Assembly: GCF_030269515.1 (NCBI RefSeq)
Contig: NZ_BSTM01000009.1
Span: forward strand, 214,685-278,684
Direction of reading: 5' to 3'
Length of the DNA stretch: 64,000 bases
From: Actinomadura sp. NBRC 104412
GTDB lineage: Bacteria > Actinomycetota > Actinomycetes > Streptosporangiales > Streptosporangiaceae
Part shown: positions 9,431 through 18,480 of the stretch, piece after piece
Layout of the letters: each line of letters opens with the position of its first letter
How positions within the stretch are numbered: position 1 is the stretch's first letter
Translations under genes and position numbers: made by a program
Notes under the pieces: generated by a model
Told to the model about the DNA's origin: nothing
Databases searched by the model: none
The model's input: the letters and a program-made list of their open reading frames with translations, nothing else

Positions 9431-10425
9431 CGGTCGTTTCCCTCTCCTTCGCCGCCCTTGCCGAGGCCGACGTCGACGCCCGCCGCGGGGAGCTTGGGAC
9501 GCCGCCGCGCGCGCCCGGACGCGGTTCCGCGAGCGAAGTACCGCTCGATGTAATACTGCGCCACCAGCAGGAAGCTGGTCAGGATCAGGTACCAGATGCA
9601 GGCGGCCACCAGCATCGGGAAGACCTGGAAGGTGCGGCTGCCGACGGCCTGGAGCTGGAAGAACAGCTCGTCGCTCACGGGCACGAAGGCCACCAGGGAG
9701 GTGTCCTTCAGCATCGCGATGGTCTCGTTGCCGGTGGGCGGGACGATGACCCGCATGGCCTGCGGCAGCACGATCCGGCGCATCGTCTGGAACCGGGACA
9801 TGCCCAGCGCGGCGGCCGCCTCGCTCTGTCCCGGGTCGACCGACAGGATCCCGGCACGGACGATCTCGGCCATGTACGCGGCCTCCGACAGCGCCAGCGC
9901 GAGCAGGCCGGCCATGAAGCCGGTCAGCAGCGTCCGCGCGTCCAGGCTGAACAGCGTCCCGTCGATGTCGACGCCCAGCAGGTCGCCGAGCTGCCCGGCG
10001 AACGGGATGCCGCCGATGTCGTACTGGGCGTACAGGATGCCCATATTGCCGAACAGGATCGCGAGCACCAGCCGCGGCACCGCCCGGAAGAACCAGGTGT
10101 AGAGCCAGGCCACGCCGCTGAGGATCGGGTTGGGCGACAGCCGCATGACCGCCAGCACGACGCCCATCGCCACACCGATGATCATCGCGAGCACGGTCAG
10201 CATGACCGTCGTGTAGACGCCGTGGACGATGTTGGGCCGGAATGCGTTGTCGACGATGAACGACCACTGGAACCGTTCGTTGGTCACCAGCATGTGCACG
10301 AACATCGCGGCCAGCACCGCGATGACCGCGACCGCCACCCAGCGTCCGGGGTGCCGGACGGGCACGGCCTGGATCGCCTCAGGCCGCGCCCGATCCGCCG
10401 AGGTGTCCTCGGTTACCTGCGTCAT
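9427..10425 (-). CDS. Amino acid ABC transporter permease
   Basis: A 332-residue inner-membrane permease of the HisM/GlnP type. After a 30-residue cytoplasmic start comes a membrane helix ([18 protein letters not shown]) and a TM domain of about five helices with the EAA motif [22 protein letters not shown] (here near residues 195-220) that contacts the ATPase. The C-terminal 35 residues are basic and Gly-rich. It forms one operon with the solute-binding protein upstream (four bases between stop and start) and the ATPase downstream (overlap). Substrate is probably a polar amino acid; which one cannot be read from sequence. Confidence 0.93.
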
Positions 10426-10429
10426 GGGA

Positions 10430-11335
10430 TCAGGGGTTGACCGCGGAGGTGTTGATCGCGCCCGCCTGCACGCCCCACTTCTCCAGGATCTTCTTGTACG
10501 TCCCGTCCTGCATGAGCGCCTTGGTGGCCTCGGAGATCGCCTGCGCGAACTGGGTCTCCTCCTTCTTCACCACGAACCCGTACGGGGCGGCCTCGTAGAT
10601 GTCGCCCAGCAGCTCCAGCTGCCCGTTGGTCTGCTTGACCGCGTAGGCGATGATCGGGGAGTCGGCGAGCCCGGCGTCGTCCTTGCCGGACACGACGGCC
10701 GCGGTGGCCTGGTCCTGGCCCTGGTACTGGTCGATGGTGATCTCCGGCTTGCCGGCGTCGGTGCACGCCTTCGACCGCTTCTCCAGGTCCTCGACCTGGA
10801 CGGTGGCCTTCTGCACGGCCACCTTCTTGCCGCAGGCGTTGTCGGGCTGGATCCCGGCCGGGTTGCCCTTCTTGGTGGCCCACTGGGTGCCGGCGGTGAA
10901 GTAGCTGACCATCCCGACCTGCTGCTTGCGCTCGTCGTTGATGGTGAACGAGGACACGCCGGCCTCGTACTTGCCGGACTGGACGCCCGGGATGATGTCG
11001 TCGAACTTGGAGCTGACCCACTCGGTCTTGAGCCCGAGCTTGGCGGCGACCGCGTCGAACAGTTCCTTGTCCCAGCCGATGACGGTCTTGCCGTCGCTGT
11101 CGAGGTACTCGTTGGGCGCGTACGAGGCGTCCGTGCCGATGACGATCTTTCCGTCCGACTTGATTCCGGCCGGGACCATGCCCGCCAGCCGCGCGTCGGC
11201 GCCCCCGGACGGGGTGATCTGCTGACCGGCCGCGGGGCCCTCGTCCTTCTCGCCACAAGCCGACAGGGCGAGGGCGGCCGTCAGCATGAGCGCGCCCGCC
11301 GCCACAGCGCTGCGGCGCAGAGAACCAGTGATCAC
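10430..11335 (-). CDS. Amino acid ABC transporter substrate-binding lipoprotein
   Basis: About 301 residues, first gene of the transporter operon. The GTG at 11335 has AAGGGG six bases upstream. It gives a signal peptide MITGSLRRSAVAAGALMLTA ending in the lipobox LSAC, so the protein is anchored outside the membrane. The mature part is a type 2 periplasmic binding fold: GKIVIGTDASYAPNEYLD, GWDKELFDAVAAKLGLK and FTINDERKQQV are typical of the family-3 amino acid binding proteins. Reading extends far upstream of the chosen start but without signal sequence or ribosome site. The ligand is unknown. Confidence 0.92.
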   Translation of the reverse strand: MITGSLRRSAVAAGALMLTAALALSACGEKDEGPAAGQQITPSGGADARLAGMVPAGIKSDGKIVIGTDASYAPNEYLDSDGKTVIGWDKELFDAVAAKLGLKTEWVSSKFDDIIPGVQSGKYEAGVSSFTINDERKQQVGMVSYFTAGTQWATKKGNPAGIQPDNACGKKVAVQKATVQVEDLEKRSKACTDAGKPEITIDQYQGQDQATAAVVSGKDDAGLADSPIIAYAVKQTNGQLELLGDIYEAAPYGFVVKKEETQFAQAISEATKALMQDGTYKKILEKWGVQAGAINTSAVNP

Positions 11336-11698
11336 AGGTCCCCCTTCAGTCTGGTCTCGGTGGATCCCGGCGGATCCGTCGGTCGGAGCATAGTTTCGCG
11401 TACACCGGCCGTGATCTGGATAAAGGGTCCGAAACAATCCCACAACGAGGATGTTCGGGAACCCCGCCCGGCACCCCCGCCCGCACGCGGCGTACCGGCA
11501 TCGTCGCAGCCCGAAGCCGGAATGGCCGGACCTGACCGGGATCGGAGCCCCCCAATGCCCGGCGCACCGGGCGGCCTGTGACAGAATCAGCCAACGGGTG
11601 ACCCCCGTGCGTCGCGAGATGTCACCGGTGACGGACACCACACCACACCACCGCGGCGGCATCGTCCGAAATCCCACATTTCACTGACAGGGGTCGCT

Positions 11699-12904
<1,206 letters not shown>

Positions 12905-12924
12905 CCCGCGCCTGATCCGCGCCG

Positions 12925-12964
12925 TCACGGCCTGTGTCCCCCGGCCGGGGAGCACGGGCCGTGA
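12925..12964 (+). terminator. Hairpin after malic enzyme
   Basis: TCACGGCC at 12925 pairs with GGCCGTGA at 12957-12964, with an inner CCCCGGCCGGGG hairpin between them. Position and strength fit a terminator. Confidence 0.65.
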
Positions 12965-13200
12965 TCGGCATCTCGTGATCATTAACCCTGCGATCATCAC
13001 CACGAGGACACAAACCTACGGCCTCCGGACCATAAAACAAGGAAATATCTCCCAATAACCGGCAGTGGCCGGAAGATATATCCCTTCTGCTGCCGCCCGG
13101 GCGAGACCAATTCGGCGTACGGGGTGTAATACTCGACAGCGGGGAATGAACCTTCCTCCGATTCGCCGCAGCGGGTCGACTCCGCCCGGGGGGTGCTCTC
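12965..13200. other. Relatively AT-rich intergenic region before the CGNR gene
   Basis: No gene seen. The stretch 12975-13090 is AT-rich for this genome and holds two similar segments, AATATCTCCC (13044) and GATATATCCC (13075), around CCGGCAGTGGCCGG. It probably contains the promoter of the CGNR gene; no convincing -35/-10 pair could be fixed. Confidence 0.4.
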
Positions 13201-13800
13201 GTGGACCTCGCCTCATACGCCGACCTGGCGATCGAGCTGGTCAACACGCACGAGCCCGGCCGCGGGGACACGCTGCGCGACCTTGACGACCTGCGCGCCC
13301 TGCTCGCGCACCGCCCGCACCTGGGCGGCCGGGTCGGGCACCGCGACCTCGACACCGTACGGCAACTGCGCGAGGAACTGCGCGCGGTGTTCGTCGCGGC
13401 CGGCGCGGGCGACGAGGAGGAGGCGGTCGCACGCCTCAACGCGCTGCTCATCCAGCATCCGATCCACCCCCAGCTTGCCAGGCACGACGCGCGGAACTGG
13501 CATCTGCACCTGAACGAGGGCGGATCCGTCCCCGACCGGTACGCGGCGCGCGCCGCGATGGGCCTCGCCGTCAAGGTGGACGAGCACGGCATCGACCGGC
13601 TGGGCGTTTGCCGGGCCGAGGGTTGCGAGCGGGTGTTCTTCGACGGCACCGCCGGCCGCTCGCGCCGCTACTGCTCCGACCGCTGCGCCGAGGACGGCCT
13701 CGCGGTGCCGGCCCCACGCCGCGGCGGCGGCACCAACGGTCACGCGGTGGGCGACGGGCGTCCCGGAGGGAAGACCGCGACCCGCGACAACGGCCAGTAG
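13201..13800 (+). CDS. CGNR zinc-finger / ABATE-domain protein, probable transcriptional regulator
   Basis: About 199 residues from GTG 13201. Residues 1-130 look like the ABATE stress-sensing domain (AIELVNTHEPGRGDTLRDLDDL, NALLIQHPIHPQLARHD). Residues about 137-165 form the CGNR-type finger: LGVCRAEGCERVFFD followed by RRYCSDRC. The usual CGNR ending reads SDRC here, a variant of the signature, although all four metal-binding cysteines are present. The Gly-rich tail overlaps the convergent sodX gene by 61 bases. Proteins of this type are thought to bind DNA; the target is unknown. Confidence 0.8.
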   Translation: MDLASYADLAIELVNTHEPGRGDTLRDLDDLRALLAHRPHLGGRVGHRDLDTVRQLREELRAVFVAAGAGDEEEAVARLNALLIQHPIHPQLARHDARNWHLHLNEGGSVPDRYAARAAMGLAVKVDEHGIDRLGVCRAEGCERVFFDGTAGRSRRYCSDRCAEDGLAVPAPRRGGGTNGHAVGDGRPGGKTATRDNGQ

Positions 13801-14081
13801 CGCGCCACGACCCGCCCGACCAGCAGCCGGTCGGGGACGGCGCCGAAGTCCCAGCTGTCCTGGCGGCCGGCGGCCCGCTGGTTGTCGCTCTCCAGCCACC
13901 ACCCGTCCCCGGAACGGTGCCCCGCCCGCTTCACGATCAGCAGCCCGTCCCGTTCCGGATGGCGGGCCACCACCACGTCTCCCGCGCCGACCCGCGCCCC
14001 CGTGCGCACCAGCAGCAGGTCGCCGGGACGCAGCGCCGGCAGCATCGAGTCGCCGGTCACGGCCATCGCCCTCAGCGGCAT
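13740..14081 (-). CDS. sodX: Nickel-type superoxide dismutase maturation protease (S26 signal-peptidase family)
   Basis: A 113-residue protease of the S26 signal peptidase family, divergent from sodN. The catalytic serine lies in VTGDSMLPALRPGDLLLV (residues about 8-25) and the general-base lysine in LLIVKRAGH (about 49-53). It has no membrane anchor, unlike normal leader peptidases, which suits its presumed task: removing the short leader of SodN so that the N-terminal histidine and cysteine can bind nickel. An ATG at 14066 is a possible later start, but GGGGACGAGGT precedes 14081. The 3' end overlaps the convergent CGNR gene. Confidence 0.88.
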   Translation of the reverse strand: MPLRAMAVTGDSMLPALRPGDLLLVRTGARVGAGDVVVARHPERDGLLIVKRAGHRSGDGWWLESDNQRAAGRQDSWDFGAVPDRLLVGRVVARYWPLSRVAVFPPGRPSPTA

Positions 14082-14177
14082 ACCTCGTCCCCGATCGGTG
14101 AAGTAGTGCAGGGGGGGTGGTCCTAGGCCCGATTACCGAGCGCCCCACCACGCGGCCCCGGGGCCACAAGAGTAATG

Positions 14178-14195
14178 TCATGGACTTGAGCATGA
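14178..14195. promoter_or_regulatory. Inverted repeat between sodX and sodN
   Basis: TCATG-N8-CATGA is an exact 5-bp inverted repeat 27 bases before the sodN start, next to TAATGT (14173-14178), which could be a -10 element. A nickel- or redox-responsive operator would be expected here, but the sequence does not match the published Nur box as I know it. Low confidence. Confidence 0.3.
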
Positions 14196-14221
14196 TCCGA
14201 AACAAGGGAAGGGGAACGCAG

Positions 14222-14626
14222 GTGCTCGTCAACCTTCTGCGCCCGAAGACCACCGTTTCCGCCCACTGCGACCTGCCATGCGGCGTCTACGACCCGGCTC
14301 AGGCGCGCATCGAGGCGGAGTCGGTCAAGGCGATCTGCGAGAAGTACGCCGCCAACGAGGACCCGGTGTTCCGCACGCGGGCCATCCTGATCAAGGAGCA
14401 GCGCTCGGAGCTGGTCAAGGAGCACCTGTGGGTGCTGTGGACCGACTACTTCAAGCCGCCGCACTTCGAGAAGTACCCGCAGCTCCACGAGCTGTTCAAC
14501 AAGGCCACCAAGCTGGCCGGCGGCGGTGGCGGCACCAAGTCCAGCATGGACGTGAAGGTGGCGGAGGAGCTGCTCGCCCAGATCGCCGAGATCGACCGGA
14601 TCTTCTGGGAGACCAAGCAGGGCTGA
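14222..14626 (+). CDS. sodN: Nickel superoxide dismutase precursor
   Basis: A 134-residue precursor of Ni-SOD, which disproportionates superoxide. I choose GTG 14222: GGGAAGGGG lies 9-17 bases upstream, and the start yields a 14-residue leader, (M)LVNLLRPKTTVSA, before HCDLPCGVYDP. That leader has the same length and ending (TVSA) as Streptomyces SodN. After cleavage His1, Cys2 and Cys6 form the nickel hook. Upstream ATGs at 14180 and 14192 would translate the ribosome site itself. The rest is the usual four-helix bundle (AILIKEQRSELVKEHLWVLW, YFKPPHFEKYPQLHELF). The divergent sodX supplies the protease. Confidence 0.96.
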   Translation: MLVNLLRPKTTVSAHCDLPCGVYDPAQARIEAESVKAICEKYAANEDPVFRTRAILIKEQRSELVKEHLWVLWTDYFKPPHFEKYPQLHELFNKATKLAGGGGGTKSSMDVKVAEELLAQIAEIDRIFWETKQG

Positions 14627-14653
14627 ACACGCCTCACACGCCTCATCGGACAC

Positions 14654-14676
14654 GGGCCCGCCCGAACGGCGGGCCC
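14654..14676 (+). terminator. sodN terminator hairpin
   Basis: A 9-bp stem GGGCCCGCC/GGCGGGCCC with a 5-base loop CGAAC, followed by TTCG. It lies 27 bases after the sodN stop. Confidence 0.8.
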
Positions 14677-14719
14677 TTCGCCGTCTCACCGGGTCCCGGC
14701 CCGCGGCTAGCCTGGCGGC

Positions 14720-15217
14720 ATGATCCGCCCTGCCACCATCGACGACGTTCCCTCCCTCCTGCGCCTGATCCGCGACCTGGCCGACTACGAGCGGGCCCTG
14801 CACGAGGTGCAGGCCACCGAGGACGACCTCCGCGCCAGCCTCTTCGGGCCCTCACCCAGAGTCTTCGCGCACGTGGCCGAGCACGAGGGGAAGGTCGTGG
14901 GCTTCGCGCTCTGGTTCCTGTCGTACTCCACCTGGCTGGGCCGCCACGGCATCTACCTCGAAGACCTCTACGTGGACCCCGCCGTACGCGGCAACGGCTA
15001 CGGCAAGGCACTCCTCACGGAACTGGCCAGGATCGCCGTCGACCGAGGCTACGGCCGGGTCGAATGGGCCGTCCTCAACTGGAACAAGCCCTCCATCGAC
15101 TTCTACGAGTCCCTAGGCGCCCACCCCCAGAGTGAGTGGACCACCTACCGCCTAACCACCCAAGCCCTAACCAAGCTGGCCCAGTCCGAAGGCAGGTCCG
15201 AGCCTGCGAGGAACTGA
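14720..15217 (+). CDS. GNAT family N-acetyltransferase (diamine-acetyltransferase-like)
   Basis: A 165-residue acetyltransferase. Motif A is clear in EDLYVDPAVRGNGYGKALLTELARIA (residues about 77-103), and GRVEWAVLNWNKPSIDFYESLGA is the usual C-terminal motif; the overall pattern resembles spermidine/spermine-type and similar small-amine acetyltransferases. TAGCCT stands six bases before the ATG, so the mRNA is probably leaderless. The last eight residues (about GRSEPARN) and the stop codon lie inside a family B repeat (GGCAGGTCCGAGCCTGCGAG), so the original C-terminus has apparently been replaced or extended by the repeat. Substrate not known. Confidence 0.88.
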   Translation: MIRPATIDDVPSLLRLIRDLADYERALHEVQATEDDLRASLFGPSPRVFAHVAEHEGKVVGFALWFLSYSTWLGRHGIYLEDLYVDPAVRGNGYGKALLTELARIAVDRGYGRVEWAVLNWNKPSIDFYESLGAHPQSEWTTYRLTTQALTKLAQSEGRSEPARN

Positions 15218-15330
15218 TCGCGGAGCGAGCCGTCAAGGCGAGTTCGAAGCGATGCCGGCGATCGCACGGGTCGCCGAAGAAGGAGGGCGGTCAACGCCCG
15301 ACGCCGCAGGCGACCCGAATAAACACAGCG
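15187..15330. repeat. Family B repeat, single degenerate copy
   Basis: The stretch GAAGGCAGGTCCGAGCCTGC, then CTGATCGCGGAGCGAGCC, GCGATCGC at 15258 and the hairpin GGGCG-GTCAA-CGCCC (15286-15300), ending near AATAAACACAGC, is a diverged copy of the units at 59.2-59.7 and 63.4-63.7 kb. It overlaps the 3' end of the GNAT gene. Confidence 0.8.
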
Positions 15331-15403
15331 CGCCGGAGTCTCCGGGACGGCTCCCCAGGCGGTAGTTTCAAAGGCAGCGGGACCAATCCTGCGAGGGAGT
15401 GAC

Positions 15404-15835
15404 GTGACCGAGGAGACCGCGGCCATCCCGGCCGGTACGAAGTTGTCCGTGCGCGATGTGGTGACGGTGAAGCTGCCCGCCGCAGGCGCCTACCTGTCGG
15501 TGCTGAGAACCGCGACGGCGGGGCTCGCCGCCCGGCTGGACTTCACGCTGGACGAGATCGAGGATCTGCGCATCGCGGTCGACGAGGCGTGCGCGATGCT
15601 GCTCGCCCAGGCGGTGCCCGGTACCGATCTCACCTGCGAATTCGAGCTGACCGGCGAGGCGATGCGGATCGCCGTGTCGGTCCTGACCGTCAACGGCGCC
15701 GTGCCCAGCCGCGACACCTTCGCCTGGACGGTGCTCTCGTCGCTGGCCGGCGAGGTGGACGCACAGGTCGGCCCGGACGACAGGGTCACCGTGACGTTGC
15801 AGAAGCGCCGCGGCACCACAGCGGGGGCCTCGTGA
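15404..15835 (+). CDS. Anti-sigma regulatory factor (RsbW-like serine kinase)
   Basis: About 143 residues with the GHKL-type ATP-binding fold of RsbW/SpoIIAB: ARLDFTLDEIEDLRIAVDEACAMLL holds the N-box (Glu-Asp-X6-Asp-Glu), and the C-terminal DDRVTVTLQKR strand follows. The stop codon overlaps the GTG of the following sigma factor gene by four bases, so the pair forms a switch in which this protein binds and inhibits the sigma factor until an antagonist releases it. No anti-anti-sigma gene is adjacent. The start at 15404 has GAGGGAGTGAC upstream. Confidence 0.9.
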   Translation: MTEETAAIPAGTKLSVRDVVTVKLPAAGAYLSVLRTATAGLAARLDFTLDEIEDLRIAVDEACAMLLAQAVPGTDLTCEFELTGEAMRIAVSVLTVNGAVPSRDTFAWTVLSSLAGEVDAQVGPDDRVTVTLQKRRGTTAGAS

Positions 15836-16647
15836 CGGAGAAGACGACGGTAGAGGGCGAGACCGGGAGCGAGCGTCCCGAGGCCGCGGTGCCCGACAGG
15901 GCCCGCGCCCGCGCCCTGTTCGAGCGCCTGGCCACGCTGCCGGAGGGCGACCCGGAGCGCCAGCGCATCCGCGACCAGCTCGTGGAGCTGCACCTGCCGC
16001 TGGTGGAGTACCTGGCACGCCGGTTCCGTAACCGGGGCGAGTGGCTGGACGACCTGATCCAGGTCGCCACCATCGGGCTCATCAAGTCGATCGACCGGTT
16101 CGACCTGGACCGCGGCGTGGAGTTCTCCACCTACGCCACGCCCACGATCGTCGGCGAGATCAAACGGCATTTCCGTGACAAGGGCTGGGCGGTGCGCGTG
16201 CCGCGCCGGCTCCAGGAGCTCAAGCTCTCCCTGACCAAGGCGATCAGCGACCTCGCGCAGCGGGAGGGCCGCGCGCCCACGGTCAGCGAGCTGGCCGCGC
16301 ACCTCCAGATGAGCGAGGAGGAGGTGCTGGAGGGCCTGGAGTCGGCCAACGCCTACTCCACGGTCTCGCTGGACGCCCCCGACTCCGGCGACGAGGACGC
16401 CCCCGCCGTGGCGGACTCGCTGGGCATGGTGGACGAGTCGCTGGAGGGCGTGGAGTACCGCGAGTCCCTCAAGCCGCTGCTGGAGAAGCTGCCGGCGCGG
16501 GAGAAGAAGATCCTGCTGCTGCGGTTCTTCGGCAACATGACGCAATCCCAGATCGCGGCGGAGCTGGGGATCTCCCAGATGCACGTGTCCCGCCTGCTGG
16601 CGCGGACGCTCGCGCAGCTCCGCGACGGCCTGACCGCGGACGAATGA
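15832..16647 (+). CDS. SigB/SigF/SigG-type RNA polymerase sigma factor
   Basis: A 271-residue group 3 sigma factor. Region 2 reads LVEYLARRFRNRGEWLDDLIQVATIGLIKSIDRFDLDRG with the -10 recognition segment FSTYATPTIVGEIKRHFRDKGW; region 3 covers VPRRLQELKLSLTKA through LQMSEEEVLEG; region 4 is LPAREKKILLLRFFGNMTQSQIAAELGISQMHVSRLLART. GTG 15832 overlaps the end of the anti-sigma gene. By family these sigma factors govern general stress or developmental genes in actinomycetes; which of the paralogues this is cannot be read by eye. Confidence 0.93.
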   Translation: MTEKTTVEGETGSERPEAAVPDRARARALFERLATLPEGDPERQRIRDQLVELHLPLVEYLARRFRNRGEWLDDLIQVATIGLIKSIDRFDLDRGVEFSTYATPTIVGEIKRHFRDKGWAVRVPRRLQELKLSLTKAISDLAQREGRAPTVSELAAHLQMSEEEVLEGLESANAYSTVSLDAPDSGDEDAPAVADSLGMVDESLEGVEYRESLKPLLEKLPAREKKILLLRFFGNMTQSQIAAELGISQMHVSRLLARTLAQLRDGLTADE

Positions 16648-16658
16648 TCAACGGGTGA

Positions 16659-17150
16659 TCACGAGCGGGGTTCGGAGCCCTGCCTGTCCCCGCCCTGCGA
16701 GGACCTGTCCTCGGTCCGGCCATCCTCGTCGTCCCCGTCCTGCCCGTTATCGTCCTGCCCGTCCTCGTCCCGGGCGCGCTGGACGAGCCAGGCCGTACTG
16801 GGCGGGCTGAGCACCAGGATCAGGGCCGACGCGGCGACCAGGCCCAGCGGGATCCCGTACCCGTACTGCTCGCTCTGCCACAGCGTCCAGGCGATCGGCA
16901 ACGCGAACAACTGGGTGATCACCGTCGGCGCGCGGCTCCAGGAGTCGGCGCGCAGCAGGCCCCGCGCGCAGGCGAGCATCCCCGCGCCACCGGCCAGCGC
17001 GAGCACCGTCACGCCGACCGCGCTGGCCGCGTCCACCGCCTCGCCTCTGATCACTTCCCAGGCCACGATGAGGCCGATCACGATCGCGGCGGCGCCTTCC
17101 AGGGCCTCGAGCGCGGCGGCGGCGTTCACGGTAAAGGGACGCTTGGGCAC
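16659..17150 (-). CDS. Four-helix membrane protein with acidic tail
   Basis: About 163 residues. Four hydrophobic helices are visible (AAAIVIGLIVAWEVI, VGVTVLALAGGAGMLACA, APTVITQLFALPIAWTLW, IPLGLVAASALILVLS), followed by a cytoplasmic Asp/Gly/Gln-rich tail (residues about 125-163). It resembles integral membrane proteins commonly found near sigma factor genes in actinomycetes, without known function. GTG 17150 is supported by TAGTGT seven bases upstream (leaderless). It converges on the sigma factor gene with 11 bases between stop codons. Confidence 0.75.
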   Translation of the reverse strand: MPKRPFTVNAAAALEALEGAAAIVIGLIVAWEVIRGEAVDAASAVGVTVLALAGGAGMLACARGLLRADSWSRAPTVITQLFALPIAWTLWQSEQYGYGIPLGLVAASALILVLSPPSTAWLVQRARDEDGQDDNGQDGDDEDGRTEDRSSQGGDRQGSEPRS

Positions 17151-17241
17151 GTCCAGAACACTACTCGCCGCCGTCCGGTCCCGGCACGCGGCCCGGACAC
17201 CGAAAACGCAGGGCACGGAGGGTGATGGATACCCTGGCGCC

Positions 17242-18183
17242 GTGCGCGCCATGCTCATCGCCAACCCCAAGGCGACCTCCACCTCCCGGCGGGCCCGCGA
17301 CCTCCTCGTCCGGGCCGTCTCGGGCGACCTCGAAGCGGACGTGGCCGAGACGGCCCACCGCGACCATGCCACCGAACTGGCGAGCCGGGCGGTGGCGGAG
17401 AACTACGACGTCGTGATGGCGATCGGCGGCGACGGCACGGTCAACGAGGTCGTGAACGGGCTGCTGGCCAAGGGCCCGTCGCCCGACCTGCCCGCGCTGG
17501 CGGTCCTGCCGTGCGGCAGCGCCAACGTCTTCGCCCGCGCCCTGGGCCTGCCCAACGACCCGGTCCGCGCCACCCGCGCGGTCCTGGAGGCGCTGCGCGC
17601 GGGCCGTGGCCGCACGATCGGCCTCGGCACGGCGACCCATGACGGCGGCACCCCCCGGTACTTCACGTTCAACGCGGGGGTCGGGCTGGACGCCGAGGTC
17701 GTGCGGGAGGTGGAACGGCGCCGGCGGGCCGGGGCCGCCGCGCGCCCTTCCCTGTACGTGCGGACGGCGCTCCGGCATTTCTTCTCGGGAACCGACAGGC
17801 GGCATCCCGCCCTCACCCTGGAACTGCCGGGAAGGCCCCCGATTTCCGGGCTCTTTCTCGCCTTCGTCAGCAATACCGCGCCATGGACTTTCCTCGGCCC
17901 CTTGCCGGTGAATCCGAACCCGCGGGCGCGGTTCGGCGCCGGCCTGGACGCGTTCGCGATACGGTCGCTGCGGCTGCCGCCCGTGCTGGGCGCGCTGGCC
18001 GGGATGCTCACCGCGCGGCATCGCCCCGTCCGCGGGTCCAAGGTCCTGAACGTGCACGACGCGACGGAGGTCACCATCCGGTCGGACCGGCCGATGGCGT
18101 TCCAACTGGACGGCGACTATCTGGGCGAGCAGCGCGCGATCACGTTCCGATCGGTGCCCGAGGCGATACGGATCGTCATATGA
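17242..18183 (+). CDS. Diacylglycerol kinase / sphingosine kinase family lipid kinase
   Basis: A 313-residue lipid kinase of the DagK/YegS type. Residues 1-10 are MRAMLIANPK; the nucleotide loop is VVMAIGGDGTVNEVVNGL (about 55-72), followed by LAVLPCGSANVFARALGL and FNAGVGLDAEVV. The C-terminal beta domain ends in FQLDGDYLGEQRAITFRSVP. Such enzymes phosphorylate diacylglycerol or related lipids at the inner face of the membrane. TACCCT lies six bases before GTG 17242 (leaderless), which fixes the start although the frame is open further upstream. Confidence 0.9.
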   Translation: MRAMLIANPKATSTSRRARDLLVRAVSGDLEADVAETAHRDHATELASRAVAENYDVVMAIGGDGTVNEVVNGLLAKGPSPDLPALAVLPCGSANVFARALGLPNDPVRATRAVLEALRAGRGRTIGLGTATHDGGTPRYFTFNAGVGLDAEVVREVERRRRAGAAARPSLYVRTALRHFFSGTDRRHPALTLELPGRPPISGLFLAFVSNTAPWTFLGPLPVNPNPRARFGAGLDAFAIRSLRLPPVLGALAGMLTARHRPVRGSKVLNVHDATEVTIRSDRPMAFQLDGDYLGEQRAITFRSVPEAIRIVI

Positions 18184-18259
18184 GTCCGAACGGCGCCTGG
18201 TTTAACGGGAAAGCAACACCGCCGACCCGCTGATGTGACACATACGACACTCATCCTTT

Positions 18260-18273
18260 GAGAAACGTTTCTC
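18260..18273. promoter_or_regulatory. Perfect 14-bp palindrome upstream of whiB1
   Basis: GAGAAACGTTTCTC is fully self-complementary with a central CG, the form typical of LacI-type operators. It lies in the 297-bp region between the lipid kinase and whiB1, 208 bases before the whiB1 start. The regulator is unknown. Confidence 0.5.
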
Positions 18274-18422
18274 GCAGGTCTTGCGTCGGCCCGCGCCGTT
18301 TTGACACGCTCAAAACGCGTGCGCTGACAGGAAGCTCCGACGATCCGCCTCCTGATCGCCGCGCCGCGCCGACGTCCACCCCACAGCCCCTGAACCCACG
18401 GGCCCCCGGGGTGGCGGAGACA

Positions 18423-18438
18423 TGTGAACCAGTTCACA
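18423..18438. promoter_or_regulatory. Consensus CRP-type site before whiB1
   Basis: TGTGAACCAGTTCACA is a perfect 16-bp inverted repeat matching TGTGA-N6-TCACA, the CRP/FNR-family consensus. It ends 42 bases before the whiB1 start. In Mycobacterium tuberculosis whiB1 is known to be controlled by the cAMP receptor protein, so conserved CRP control is likely. Confidence 0.7.
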
Positions 18439-18480
18439 AGTGGAGCCGACCACCTCCACGCTGACGAAGGAGTGGACCGC

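Noticed and set aside
14117..14221. N-terminal extension of SodN up to 14117
   Set aside because: It would translate the divergent promoter region and the ribosome site, and Ni-SOD leaders are short.
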